This document shows positions 50,901 through 53,462 of a stretch of 64,000 bases of DNA, in pieces; position 1 is the first letter of the stretch; the number at the start of each line of letters is the position of its first letter. The stretch is from Cristatella mucedo (taxonomy: Eukaryota; Bryozoa; Phylactolaemata; Cristatellidae). The notes beneath the pieces were generated by a model, which saw only the letters and a list, made by a program, of their open reading frames with translations, was not told the DNA's origin and made no database searches. Position numbers and translations under genes: made by a program. The DNA is taken from assembly GCA_009760855.2 (NCBI GenBank), contig WPIO01000003.1:11394001-11458000 (forward strand). Reading direction: 5' to 3'.

Positions 50901-53462
50901 CAACACTGGTTTCGGTTAAACGGGAGAGTGTATCCCAATAACACTTGCTTTTTCTTGTACCAATCCAAAGGTCCGGGTCGGTCAGTTCAAAAGTGAAGGA
51001 CCACTGGCTAGGACGGCCTCATAGGGCCCTTTGCATGAGAATGCAGGAGAATGATCTGGTGAAATTTGTGTGGATAAACCCGAAGCACTTTTTTCTGTAA
51101 TTGAGAACCAATATGGCAGCTTCGTGCAGCTTATTTTGAAGACGGCAAGTACATCGCAGTTATTCATCTAATCTCCGTAGACACATATGCCGTCACTGGA
51201 AGAAAATAAACAAGTTGCCTGCCTGTTTTCTGTGCTCTGGTATAACCAGGGCTCGAGCTCCGTGAACTCTACCTCTTTACCTCCTCATCGTCACACCACA
51301 CAGGCTCATTGTGCCGCACGTTGGTGCAAGCCGGCTTGCCGTCCGTCCAGCAGATGCCCGTGCGGCCACTCCTTGGTTTCTTTTGGCTGACCCGGCGCTA
51401 TTGCCATAATGACTCGCAGCGAGTTAGCTGGACCAATCTTGGACCGAGCTGGCTGCCAGCAATTTCATTTTCTGTAAGCCAACTTGGACCCCGGAGTTGG
51501 TCTACCTCAGTGTTGCCGTCTGGGCTGCAGCTTCCATATCTCGCAGGCTCATCCGAACCACTGGTCATGCTGTCATCACCACAGACTCCCTGAACTTGCA
51601 ATTCTGTCCAATGCGTGCGTGTCGCCTTCCGGACGATGCTGCTACCTCCGGCGTTGTGCTTATTGCCTTCCATTTGTGCACTGACCTGAGCTGTATGTGC
51701 TCAATTTTGTTCAACTAGTGCATGCTGCTTTTATAGGAAAATGCCAAAAAGCAGGTGAACAGCATGGCCCCGACTGGGGGTCAGCATCGCGACACCACAG
51801 CGACATCCGAATCTAGTGCACAACAACGGCCACCAATAGGTAACGTGCAGTGTGGTTCAACAGTGATGCGCTTCATGTCATGCTGCCGACTTTGATTTTT
51901 CATTGCGTGTCTTTGGTTGAACATCCCTGTTGGCTATTCTTGACAGACGAATCCACTGGGATGCTCATGCTGCCATGAGTAGCCTCGCTCCATTATGTTA
52001 TCTTATAGTTGGTATATAATAGGGCCGGTGATTAAAGCGGATCGTTTGTCCAAGTTTCTACTTGCATGTGATGTGGTAGTTCACTTATTGCATTCAGTTT
52101 GATGCTACTGCTAGTGCTGCAGCCCGATCCGATTGTACTGAGACAGAGTCCCATTTCGTGACCATGTTTTGAAGCATGTTACAGTATACTGTGTTTAACA
52201 TATCGACACTGTCTACGATTGTACATGCAGCAGGGGTAGTTGCTTGGACTGTCCCAAGGGGCCAAATTTGAACTCACCCTGTAATGTAATTTAAGCTAAC
52301 ATCGCTGTCGATTTAAAAAAAAAGCTGTGCATACCTGCTGAAAGTTCTCTCATTCTATGGCTCAGCAGCCTTAGTGCATTCACACAATTTAGAGGATAGC
52401 TGCTGGGCTTTTTAAACTTAAGTGCTTAAGAAGCACCGTAGGAAGCAAATGCTAAAGCAAGTACTGAGACAACAATAAGGAAGAGATCGGCTGATTCAAC
52501 AGCCTTATTTATACACCATTAGATAAGCCTTAGCGGCTTTCAGTATGCTTACCGTGGGCAATAAAGTAATGCTAGCTGCATGCCTCAAACTTATGAACTA
52601 GGTTGTTAAGTACAAGCATCTTATTACTGGTCTACGACTGAGGACAGAGGTGTCATGCCACTTACTATCAGATGACTCAGCCGATGAGATTTATCACTAC
52701 CATCCAAGTCGAGTCTTGTTTGCTGGCCTAGCGTGTAGTGAAAAAGCAAACGTTAGCCCCTACGGGGAATCTGAATCTCACGTTCACCGGTGAACTAGCC
52801 CCTGCCGGCAATTGGATTCTTGTACTGACCTGTGGCGTGTCACTTGTTATCCGAACCCCTTGTGAAGAGCATAAGGTAAGTGGTTCCCTAGACATTTCCC
52901 ATTCCCCCAAGCCATTGCTCTAGATCCAGCAGGCACCATCACTACGAAATCGCTTCGTGTAACTGCTGGCGCGAGTGCATCTGCCACTCACTTCTGCCAC
53001 TCGCAGGTATGCACCTGCTAGGCCACCGTTAGAAGAGCCGATGGCAGCAAACGGTACCAGAATGGCAGACCAGGGCATGCCATTTCAGGCGCATGATTTT
53101 ACACATGTCATGTCGAGTTGTGTGCCCTATTGCCATCCATCTCTGCCGTTCTCCTAGGGGACGTCGAGTCTTGGTATCCTCAGGAGAAAATCGCATTTGC
53201 AAGGCGAAAGCTCAAAGGAGACCATCCGTCGGCCATAATGGTTGACGAGCTCGCGCTCAACAGCAAGGTGTACACTCACTTCAAGGTCCACCTTCGATCG
53301 CCACTTACTGAAGCCGTATGGGGGAAGGAAACTGGAAGGCTGCGAAGCACGCTGTCTGACTCTGGCCTGACGGCTGAGGAGCAAGTGAAAGCGCTCGTAG
53401 ACCAAGCGTGCGACCCCAACGTCCTGGGCAGAACATGGCTAGGCTGGGAGCCCTATTTCTAA
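3063..53462 (+). CDS. PRKDC: DNA-PKcs, C-terminal half (41 exons, 5' part outside window)
   Basis: Catalytic subunit of DNA-dependent protein kinase, the PI3K-like nuclear Ser/Thr kinase that joins Ku at DNA ends in non-homologous end joining. Spliced exons give 2,125 residues plus stop, all phases agreeing, collinear with vertebrate DNA-PKcs from the middle HEAT region to the C-terminus. Order: HEAT repeats (exons 3063-10835), TQ-bearing linker (10947-13993), further helical repeats, FAT domain (from about 19226-21342 to 37374), kinase domain (38275-47872), FATC tail (end of the 53158-53462 exon). Fragment residues K1728, D1898 and D1917 are the ATP-binding lysine, catalytic-loop Asp and DFG Asp. 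ATM, ATR or mTOR are excluded because the matches are specific to DNA-PKcs even in the non-kinase parts. The least certain joins are between 27882 and 29775. Exons are listed separately below. Confidence 0.95.
3204..3605 (+). other. PRKDC intron with ATT microsatellite
   Basis: 402 bp. Apart from an (AAT/TTA)n tract at about 3492-3535, nothing else is recognised. Confidence 0.6.
3606..3725 (+). CDS. PRKDC: PRKDC exon (M-HEAT)
   Basis: 40 codons, phase 0/0, acceptor TTGCAG, donor CAG|GTATTT. Encodes [16 protein letters not shown], nearly the same as vertebrate LNIRLFLAKLVINTEE. Confidence 0.95.
3848..3991 (+). CDS. PRKDC: PRKDC exon (M-HEAT)
   Basis: 48 codons, phase 0/0, acceptor TTTGCAG, donor GAA|GTATGC. 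Begins [13 protein letters not shown] and ends WSPESIPE; continues directly from the previous exon across a 122-bp intron. Confidence 0.9.
3992..5264 (+). other. PRKDC intron
   Basis: 1.27 kb. Holds a 27-bp direct repeat around 4005-4050 (TATGCCTTCTTTTAGTCTAA twice) and a GT/GC-rich alternating tract at 4196-4232. No gene recognised. Confidence 0.6.
5265..5416 (+). CDS. PRKDC: PRKDC exon (M-HEAT)
   Basis: 152 nt, starts in phase 0 and ends in phase 2. Acceptor CTGTTGCAG, donor CCAG|GTGTGG. Encodes [19 protein letters not shown], aligning with vertebrate LLNFLMKHVFHPKR. Confidence 0.92.
5417..8169 (+). other. PRKDC intron, 2.75 kb
   Basis: No coding exon or clear transposon seen on either strand. 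Short open frames here have no recognisable product. A purine-rich GAGA-like stretch lies at 6556-6660. Confidence 0.5.
8170..8319 (+). CDS. PRKDC: PRKDC exon (M-HEAT)
   Basis: 150 nt, phase 2 in and phase 2 out. Acceptor TCTTTGTAG; donor AA|GTAAGA. The first base completes Arg. Encodes [17 protein letters not shown], aligning with vertebrate GIVMANDLPPYDPQ. The overlapping minus-strand open frames are shadows. Confidence 0.9.
8320..9158 (+). other. PRKDC intron with SINE-A
   Basis: 839 bp containing an inverted SINE-A at 8578-8713. Nothing else recognised. Confidence 0.55.
8578..8713 (-). mobile_element. SINE-A (inverted)
   Basis: Reverse complement carries the tRNA-like head (at the high-coordinate end) and the GAGATTAAGTT-type tail. 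In this orientation it reads TTGTATAGCACCCTAATATA, then GCCACAGGG. Confidence 0.7.
9159..9395 (+). CDS. PRKDC: PRKDC exon (HEAT)
   Basis: 237 nt, phase 2/2, acceptor GCTTGCAG, donor CAA|GTAAGC. Encodes [20 protein letters not shown] and [15 protein letters not shown], matching [21 protein letters not shown] and DKFIVCLNKVTKSFP. Confidence 0.95.
9503..9652 (+). CDS. PRKDC: PRKDC exon (HEAT)
   Basis: 150 nt, phase 2/2, acceptor TACTTGTAG, donor CAG|GTAACT. Encodes [19 protein letters not shown] and [14 protein letters not shown], matching the FLLPKFHG and KSKDFVQVMRHR segments. Confidence 0.93.
9653..10015 (+). other. PRKDC intron
   Basis: 363 bp with nothing recognised beyond its splice sites. 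Confidence 0.6.
10016..10192 (+). CDS. PRKDC: PRKDC exon (HEAT)
   Basis: 177 nt, phase 2/2, acceptor CTTCGCCAG, donor CAG|GTTAGC. Starts [20 protein letters not shown] and ends FMWTYDNYR, equivalent to vertebrate ILMWIHDNYR. Confidence 0.93.
10427..10516 (+). CDS. PRKDC: PRKDC exon (HEAT)
   Basis: 90 nt, phase 2/2, acceptor ATTTTAG, donor CAG|GTAAGT. Encodes [20 protein letters not shown], aligning with vertebrate QEIFKLAKDVLIQGLIDE. Confidence 0.9.
10625..10835 (+). CDS. PRKDC: PRKDC exon (HEAT)
   Basis: 211 nt, phase 2 in, 0 out; acceptor GATGTAG, donor CAG|GTTAGC. Encodes [18 protein letters not shown] and [11 protein letters not shown], nearly identical to LATNFLLEMTSMSPDY and FEHPLSECEFQ. 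Confidence 0.96.
10947..11145 (+). CDS. PRKDC: PRKDC exon with TQ cluster
   Basis: 199 nt, phase 0 in, 1 out; acceptor GTTTCAG, donor TTG|GTATGG. Encodes [19 protein letters not shown] and [12 protein letters not shown]. The two TQ dipeptides (codons at 11025-11030 and 11130-11135) sit where the vertebrate ABCDE autophosphorylation sites (T2609 and T2647 of human) lie. The flanking PxF(V/A)xT and QxxFxxTQxxxG contexts are shared. Confidence 0.9.
11146..12006 (+). other. PRKDC intron with LINE-B
   Basis: 861 bp, with a LINE-B 3' fragment at 11395-11755. The open frame that runs out of the upstream exon to 11288 is intronic read-through. Confidence 0.6.
11395..11755 (+). mobile_element. LINE-B 3' fragment
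   Basis: Reads [20 protein letters not shown], then the family's 3' end (GCTATACAAAACTCTCCTGC, CTTTGTGGAGTTACAGATGG). Other copies at 14608, 44515, 47937, 55306 and 61080 share the same end. Confidence 0.8.
12007..12219 (+). CDS. PRKDC: PRKDC exon (linker)
   Basis: 213 nt, phase 1/1, acceptor ATGTAG, donor TCTG|GTAAGT. Encodes [13 protein letters not shown] (vertebrate SSFDWLTGSSTD), a Ser/Thr/Ala-rich linker and [13 protein letters not shown], aligning with the FGKKRLGLPG segment. A second donor nine bases earlier (after 12210, GTAAAT) is also in phase. Confidence 0.85.
12290..13010 (-). mobile_element. LINE-A 3' portion (inverted)
   Basis: Reverse strand reads ORF2 C-terminal blocks near 12690-12900 ([20 protein letters not shown]) and the conserved GGTCAGCATGC-rich 3' region at 12380-12450. 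Interrupted at 12628-12714 by a short ATA repeat plus LINE-A/SINE-A-type tail. Degenerate. Confidence 0.75.
12628..12714 (-). mobile_element. Tail-only insertion inside LINE-A
   Basis: An (ATA)n tract joined to a LINE-A-type tail (TAGCACCCTCAGAGAACTCA). It splits a stretch that is continuous in the copy near 58725-58745, so it is a later, extremely 5'-truncated insertion. Confidence 0.6.
13333..13470. repeat. Possible MITE (pogo/Tigger-like end)
   Basis: Begins TA|CAGTGGTACCGTGACTTAAG and continues with ATTCGTTCTGGGAAGGAGCTC and ATTCCGGACCCCC. Such 'cagtggtacc...acttacgag' ends are typical of pogo/Tigger-type DNA elements. The opposite terminal repeat was not found, so the right boundary and class are uncertain. 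Confidence 0.4.
13884..13993 (+). CDS. PRKDC: PRKDC exon
   Basis: 110 nt, phase 1 in, 0 out; acceptor CGCTTCAG, donor GAT|GTAAGC. Encodes [19 protein letters not shown], matching vertebrate DLLRLRRRFMRDQEK. The usual charged stretch (QKREKEIKSE in vertebrates) appears to be shorter here. Confidence 0.92.
14246..14350. repeat. (CT)n microsatellite with (CTGC)n end
   Basis: About 75 bp of CT dinucleotides followed by CTGC units. It produces artificial Arg/Glu-repeat open frames on the other strand. Confidence 0.97.
14608..15125 (-). mobile_element. LINE-B 3' fragment (inverted)
   Basis: Reverse strand reads [20 protein letters not shown] followed by the family 3' end (CTCCACAAAGCCATACAGAC in forward orientation). 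Partial and non-functional. Confidence 0.8.
16916..17047 (+). CDS. PRKDC: PRKDC exon
   Basis: 44 codons, phase 0/0, acceptor CTATGCAG, donor TCT|GTACGT. Encodes [18 protein letters not shown], almost identical to vertebrate VVLYRSYRHGDLPDIQIK, then [11 protein letters not shown]. Confidence 0.97.
17146..17322 (+). CDS. PRKDC: PRKDC exon
   Basis: 59 codons, phase 0/0, acceptor GTTACAG, donor TTG|GTAAGT. Begins [18 protein letters not shown], aligning with RDPIIAKQLFSSLFSGIL, and ends [11 protein letters not shown]. Contains one further TQ. The preceding intron is only 98 bp. Confidence 0.94.
17360..17530 (+). mobile_element. SINE-B, tRNA-derived
   Basis: tRNA-like head with box A-like TAGCCCAGGCGGTAAGATG and a good box B (GATTCGAATCC), then a body and the SINE-B tail ending AGGCTATTAAATCAGCTAAT. 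Other copies at 26812, 28570, 39345, 52472, 54920 and 56310. A functional tRNA is excluded by the degenerate stem and long non-tRNA tail. Confidence 0.78.
17705..18580 (-). mobile_element. LINE-A 3' portion (inverted)
   Basis: Starts with an ATT-type repeat at its 3' end (17708-17767), then the CTCGGAGAACTCAGTCTCTT tail. The reverse strand reads [36 protein letters not shown] and [20 protein letters not shown] in broken frames. One of the better preserved ORF2 C-termini in the window. Confidence 0.85.
18794..19089 (+). CDS. PRKDC: PRKDC exon
   Basis: 296 nt, phase 0 in, 2 out; acceptor TTTGCAG, donor CAA|GTAAGT. Encodes [11 protein letters not shown] (vertebrate GIRLLEEALLR) and a basic [11 protein letters not shown] stretch equivalent to PAKRVRGKARLP, then [11 protein letters not shown] equivalent to DVLRWVELAK. 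A Ser/Arg/Pro-rich insert makes it longer than the vertebrate segment. Confidence 0.93.
19226..19364 (+). CDS. PRKDC: PRKDC exon (FAT region start)
   Basis: 139 nt, phase 2 in, 0 out; acceptor ATTGTAG, donor GAG|GTCAGT. Encodes [19 protein letters not shown] and [12 protein letters not shown], matching LYRSIGEYDVLRGIFTSEI and SDYSEAAKQYDE. Confidence 0.96.
19365..20327 (+). other. PRKDC intron
   Basis: 963 bp. A short CAG run is at 19655-19670. No exon or transposon is recognised. Confidence 0.55.
20328..20495 (+). CDS. PRKDC: PRKDC exon (FAT)
   Basis: 56 codons, phase 0/0, acceptor GTTTTAG, donor CAG|GTGAGA. Encodes [29 protein letters not shown]; vertebrates have ALNKQDWVD and EKDFWELASLDCYNHLAEW. 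Confidence 0.96.
20496..21210 (+). other. PRKDC intron
   Basis: 715 bp, no exon or transposon recognised. Confidence 0.5.
21211..21342 (+). CDS. PRKDC: PRKDC exon (FAT)
   Basis: 44 codons, phase 0/0, acceptor TGTTGCAG, donor GAA|GTAAGT. Encodes [20 protein letters not shown], matching [20 protein letters not shown]. Confidence 0.95.
21343..23259 (+). other. PRKDC intron, 1.9 kb
   Basis: Contains a TG-rich purine/pyrimidine alternating tract (about 22010-22075) and an (AG)n plus (GACA)n microsatellite (22279-22346). No exon or clear transposon is seen. Confidence 0.55.
22279..22346. repeat. (AG)n then (GACA)n microsatellite
   Basis: A compound simple repeat; the apparent Arg/Glu and Ser/Leu/Cys-repeat open frames over it are artefacts. 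Confidence 0.97.
23260..23467 (+). CDS. PRKDC: PRKDC exon (FAT)
   Basis: 208 nt, phase 0 in, 1 out; acceptor GTTCACAG, donor AAAG|GTCAGG. Encodes [19 protein letters not shown] and [18 protein letters not shown], aligning with YSQELSLLYLLQDDVDRAK and LQSVQALTEIQEFISFIS. Confidence 0.88.
23870..25507 (+). mobile_element. LINE-A with reverse transcriptase remnant
   Basis: Longest plus-strand LINE-A copy in PRKDC. Reads an RT N-terminal stretch ([16 protein letters not shown]), the [11 protein letters not shown] catalytic motif near 24465-24495, then the post-RT block ([15 protein letters not shown]) and the 3' tail with ATA repeats. In-frame stops and frameshifts show it is dead. The YADD motif and the tail place it in the CR1/L2-like group. 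Confidence 0.85.
26812..26988 (-). mobile_element. SINE-B (inverted)
   Basis: Reverse complement carries the GGTAAGGCGGTTGC box A region, the GGGTTCAAAT box B and the SINE-B tail. Confidence 0.75.
27473..27575 (+). CDS. PRKDC: PRKDC exon (FAT)
   Basis: 103 nt, phase 1 in, 2 out; acceptor TTTTAAAAAG (weak pyrimidine tract) and donor CCG|GTAAGA. Encodes [14 protein letters not shown] and [11 protein letters not shown], matching LKRLLNTWTNRYP and MNIWDDIITNR. The exact first bases are chosen by phase. Confidence 0.85.
27731..27881 (+). CDS. PRKDC: PRKDC exon (FAT)
   Basis: 151 nt, phase 2 in, 0 out; acceptor CTTTTTCAG, donor AAA|GTAAGA. Encodes [15 protein letters not shown] and [18 protein letters not shown]; vertebrates have ARKQNNFSLAMKLLKELHK. 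The long acidic insert of the vertebrate protein before KQNNF is almost absent. Confidence 0.93.
28340..28503 (-). mobile_element. SINE-A (inverted)
   Basis: Reads TTGTATAGCACCCTAAGAAA at the tail end and the inverted tRNA-like head up to CCACTGGGCGAAACC. Diverged from the 2846 copy. Confidence 0.65.
28570..28740 (-). mobile_element. SINE-B (inverted)
   Basis: Inverted tail (AGCTGATTCAACAGTCTAAT) followed by the inverted head with a TTGAACCCAC box B. Lies about 70 bp from the SINE-A copy, so two independent insertions sit side by side. Confidence 0.7.
28916..28954 (+). CDS. PRKDC: Possible 39-nt PRKDC microexon
   Basis: An excellent pyrimidine tract and acceptor (TTCTTCCTTTTCCATCAG) and donor CAT|GTATGC bracket 13 codons ([13 protein letters not shown]), phase 0 at both ends, so it can be included or skipped without frame change. 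No vertebrate counterpart is recognised; I include it only because of the splice signals. Confidence 0.45.
29059..29200 (+). CDS. PRKDC: PRKDC exon (FAT, weakly conserved)
   Basis: 142 nt, phase 0 in, 1 out; acceptor ATTGGTAG, donor CTGT|GTAAGC. Encodes [19 protein letters not shown], loosely matching DDWLVSWVQSYCRL. The open frame continues to a stop at 29380, but the strong donor and the frame of the next exon argue for a splice here. Confidence 0.7.
29371..29573 (+). CDS. PRKDC: PRKDC exon (FAT, weakly conserved)
   Basis: 203 nt, phase 1 in, 0 out; acceptor TTTGGCAG, donor TGT|GTGAGT. Encodes [19 protein letters not shown] and [17 protein letters not shown], a helical segment without obvious sequence identity to vertebrates. 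Placed by frame, splice sites and position. Confidence 0.7.
29776..29944 (+). CDS. PRKDC: PRKDC exon (FAT)
   Basis: 169 nt, phase 0 in, 1 out; acceptor CATCGTTTAG, donor GAAG|GTGAGT. Encodes [13 protein letters not shown] and [18 protein letters not shown], matching AYMTLADFCDQQLRKEEE. A later acceptor (29800) would break the phase. Confidence 0.85.
29945..31147 (+). other. PRKDC intron, 1.2 kb
   Basis: No exon, transposon or RNA gene recognised on either strand. Confidence 0.5.
31148..31338 (+). CDS. PRKDC: PRKDC exon (FAT)
   Basis: 191 nt, phase 1 in, 0 out; acceptor TTGTGCAG, donor GAG|GTGTTC (weak). Encodes [20 protein letters not shown], matching [20 protein letters not shown]. Confidence 0.92.
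31511..31633 (+). CDS. PRKDC: PRKDC exon (FAT)
   Basis: 41 codons, phase 0/0, acceptor TTCATTGCAG, donor CAG|GTACGT. Encodes [19 protein letters not shown] and NIAVAYPQ, equivalent to SVPCWQFISWISHMVALLD and EITDNYPQ. Confidence 0.96.
31634..32985 (+). other. PRKDC intron with LINE RT fragment
   Basis: 1.35 kb with a degenerate LINE reverse transcriptase piece at 32110-32480. The remainder is unassigned. Confidence 0.55.
32110..32480 (+). mobile_element. LINE reverse transcriptase fragment
   Basis: Frames around 32130-32450 read [26 protein letters not shown] and [19 protein letters not shown], the order found in CR1/L2-type RT. No 3' tail is attached. Heavily degenerate; probably LINE-A. 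Confidence 0.65.
32986..33028 (+). CDS. PRKDC: PRKDC exon (FAT, 43 nt)
   Basis: 43 nt, phase 0 in, 1 out; acceptor AATTTTAG, donor CAAG|GTGCAA. Encodes [14 protein letters not shown], aligning with AIVYPFIISSESYSF. The donor is weak, but the downstream frame has no vertebrate match. Confidence 0.8.
33029..34650 (+). other. PRKDC intron, 1.6 kb
   Basis: Contains an inverted LINE-A fragment (33538-33860). Otherwise nothing recognised. Confidence 0.55.
33538..33860 (-). mobile_element. LINE-A 3' fragment (inverted)
   Basis: Starts with an AAT repeat and the TAGCACCCTCAGAGAACTGA tail and runs into the region that carries the GAGTTCCAGGCTTTGGGAG block. Truncated. Confidence 0.75.
34651..34757 (+). 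CDS. PRKDC: PRKDC exon (FAT end)
   Basis: 107 nt, phase 1 in, 0 out; acceptor TTTGTTAG chosen because it keeps phase, donor GAG|GTACGT. Encodes [20 protein letters not shown] and AQPEAIFE, matching KLDQGGVIQDFINAL and SNPELLFK. The 5' boundary is less certain. Confidence 0.8.
34758..36579 (+). other. PRKDC intron with Tc1/mariner remnant
   Basis: 1.8 kb. A Tc1-like transposase remnant lies at 35280-35970. A 20-bp direct repeat (GTCTATTACACGGTGTT twice) is at 35807-35844. Nothing else assigned. Confidence 0.55.
35280..35970 (+). mobile_element. Tc1/mariner-type transposon remnant
   Basis: The frame near 35508-35550 encodes [13 protein letters not shown], the C-terminal DDE signature region of Tc1 transposases (PDLNPIEHLWD...). 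Further on the strand reads [10 protein letters not shown], the family's C-terminal end. The left end CACTGCCCTCCAAAAGCGTC looks like a terminal repeat; a convincing right end was not found, and the N-terminal domain is missing. Non-functional. Confidence 0.8.
36580..36780 (+). CDS. PRKDC: PRKDC exon
   Basis: 67 codons, phase 0/0, acceptor GTGTTGCAG, donor GAG|GTACTG. Encodes [20 protein letters not shown] and YFKKFGE, matching VNKKNIEKMYERMYAALG and RKFIQTFGK. Confidence 0.93.
36881..36949 (+). CDS. PRKDC: PRKDC exon
   Basis: 23 codons, phase 0/0, acceptor AATTGGCAG, donor CAG|GTCAGT. Encodes [17 protein letters not shown], aligning with EFDKHFGKGGSKLLRMKL. The preceding intron is 100 bp. 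Confidence 0.93.
37230..37374 (+). CDS. PRKDC: PRKDC exon (FAT/kinase junction)
   Basis: 145 nt, phase 0 in, 1 out; acceptor TTCTTGCAG, donor CCAG|GTAGGC. Encodes [19 protein letters not shown] and EDLELPG, matching KDSKPPGNLKECSPWMSDF and NELEIPG. Confidence 0.96.
37375..38274 (+). other. PRKDC intron with alternating purine/pyrimidine tract
   Basis: 900 bp. The stretch 37895-38035 is a degenerate run of CA, TG and CG steps. No exon or transposon seen. Confidence 0.6.
38275..38342 (+). CDS. PRKDC: PRKDC exon (kinase domain N-lobe start)
   Basis: 68 nt, phase 1 in, 0 out; acceptor CTTCTCATAG, donor AAG|GTACGT. Encodes [20 protein letters not shown], nearly identical to [20 protein letters not shown]. 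Confidence 0.97.
38855..38937. repeat. (CA)n microsatellite, interrupted
   Basis: About 80 bp of CA/CCCA/CGCA units. Confidence 0.97.
39345..39520 (+). mobile_element. SINE-B, well preserved
   Basis: Contains GGTAAGGCGGTTGC (box A region) and GGGTTCGATTCCTGC (canonical GTTCGATTCC box B), then the tail GCTATACAAAAAGAGGCTGT. The best copy for defining the family. Confidence 0.85.
39600..41100 (+). mobile_element. LINE-A with RT remnant
   Basis: Carries the [14 protein letters not shown] reverse transcriptase motif near 40220-40260 (YADD changed to YADE), flanked upstream by degenerate RT and downstream by post-RT blocks ([12 protein letters not shown]). A 37-bp direct repeat lies at 39910-39980. 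Many frameshifts. Confidence 0.8.
41715..41812 (+). mobile_element. LINE-A 3' tail
   Basis: Shows AAAGCGCCTAGAGAGAGAGA, the GAGGGCGCTTTATCAAGTGC block and a terminal ATT repeat. It could be the end of the 39600 element or a separate tail-only insertion. Confidence 0.75.
42104..42327 (+). CDS. PRKDC: PRKDC exon (kinase N-lobe, ATP lysine)
   Basis: 224 nt, phase 0 in, 2 out; acceptor CCGTCCAG, donor CCG|GTAAGC. Encodes [37 protein letters not shown] and [12 protein letters not shown]. The Lys of LLVK (codon 42185-42187) corresponds to the ATP-binding lysine of PI3K-like kinases. Near-identical to vertebrate DNA-PKcs. Confidence 0.98.
42328..43491 (+). other. PRKDC intron with SINE-A
   Basis: 1.16 kb, with SINE-A at 42748-42905. 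Nothing else recognised. Confidence 0.6.
42748..42905 (+). mobile_element. SINE-A
   Basis: Shares the head (GAGCTGGTTTGGCCCCGTGG) and the tail (CACCTGAATAGAGATTAAAT) with the 2846 copy, followed by an ATT-rich end. Confidence 0.75.
43492..43581 (+). CDS. PRKDC: PRKDC exon (kinase domain)
   Basis: 90 nt, phase 2/2, acceptor TGCCTTTCAG, donor GC|GTGAGT. Encodes [19 protein letters not shown], matching LGLIEWLENTVTLKDLLLN. Confidence 0.97.
44515..44700 (-). mobile_element. LINE-B internal fragment (inverted)
   Basis: Matches the AGTAGCAGCTCAGGA...GCTGGAAAGGATGTG...GCAGCAGGAGAG segment found in the 14608 and 55306 copies. Confidence 0.65.
45760..46300 (-). mobile_element. Diverged LINE 3' fragment (inverted)
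   Basis: Reverse strand reads [18 protein letters not shown] and [20 protein letters not shown], the post-RT 'RVQN.AARL...LHWLPI..RI.FK' pattern of CR1/L2-like elements. More diverged than LINE-A. Confidence 0.65.
46398..46533 (-). mobile_element. SINE-A (inverted)
   Basis: Forward orientation shows TTGTATAGCGCTCTGAGAGA (tail) and CTTAACCAATGGGCCAAGCC (inverted head). Confidence 0.7.
46951..47115 (+). CDS. PRKDC: PRKDC exon (kinase domain)
   Basis: 165 nt, phase 2/2; acceptor TTCTTGTGCTTTAAG has a good pyrimidine tract, donor GAG|GTACCG. Encodes [16 protein letters not shown] and [19 protein letters not shown], aligning with DPRAPPCEYKDWLTKM and KHDVGAYMLMYKGANRTET. A second acceptor at 46980 would remove ten residues in frame; the first keeps the DPRAP-like match. 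Confidence 0.88.
47340..47541 (+). CDS. PRKDC: PRKDC exon (catalytic and activation loops)
   Basis: 202 nt, phase 2 in, 0 out; acceptor CTTTGTGCAG, donor ACG|GTCGGT. Encodes [34 protein letters not shown] and [13 protein letters not shown]. The DRHxxN catalytic loop (Asp codon 47452-47454, Asn 47467-47469) and the DFG motif (47509-47517) are intact, so an active kinase is predicted. Confidence 0.98.
47684..47872 (+). CDS. PRKDC: PRKDC exon (kinase C-lobe)
   Basis: 63 codons, phase 0/0, acceptor TGCTGTAG, donor AAG|GTGATG. Encodes [20 protein letters not shown] and [15 protein letters not shown], nearly identical to [20 protein letters not shown] and NTMDVFVKEPSFDWK. Confidence 0.98.
47873..51736 (+). 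other. PRKDC intron occupied by LINE-B
   Basis: 3.86 kb; most is an inverted LINE-B (47937-51190). The remaining 51191-51736 has open frames on both strands with no recognisable product; it may be the LINE's 5' part. Confidence 0.7.
47937..51190 (-). mobile_element. LINE-B, longest copy (endonuclease + RT)
   Basis: Reading on the reverse strand: a degenerate AP-endonuclease-like part (DVLAVFK near 51150, [14 protein letters not shown]-like around 50455), then reverse transcriptase at 49424-48647 with [38 protein letters not shown], the YGVPQG motif and [14 protein letters not shown] (YADD changed to YADN). Next come the C-terminal [20 protein letters not shown] block and the family 3' end at 47937-48000. 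A frameshift lies after VPQG, so it cannot be active. CR1/L2-like clade. Confidence 0.88.
51737..51839 (+). CDS. PRKDC: PRKDC exon (kinase-FATC linker)
   Basis: 103 nt, phase 0 in, 1 out; acceptor CTTTTATAG, donor TAG|GTAACG. Encodes [15 protein letters not shown] followed by a Thr/Ser/Gln-rich stretch. Only the first residues resemble the vertebrate NFEQKMLKKGG segment; the rest is a lineage-specific low-complexity linker with no vertebrate counterpart. Confidence 0.8.
51840..53157 (+). other. PRKDC last intron
   Basis: 1.3 kb, with an inverted SINE-B (52472-52640). No other feature. Confidence 0.6.
52472..52640 (-). mobile_element. SINE-B (inverted)
   Basis: Begins with the inverted tail (GGCTGATTCAACAGCCTTAT) and continues into a diverged head. 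Confidence 0.65.
53158..53462 (+). CDS. PRKDC: PRKDC last exon with FATC and stop
   Basis: 305 nt, phase 1 in; acceptor GTTCTCCTAG. Encodes [20 protein letters not shown] and the FATC tail ending [20 protein letters not shown] followed by TAA. Vertebrates end NILGRTWEGWEPWM, so the C-terminus is complete and of normal length. Confidence 0.98.
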
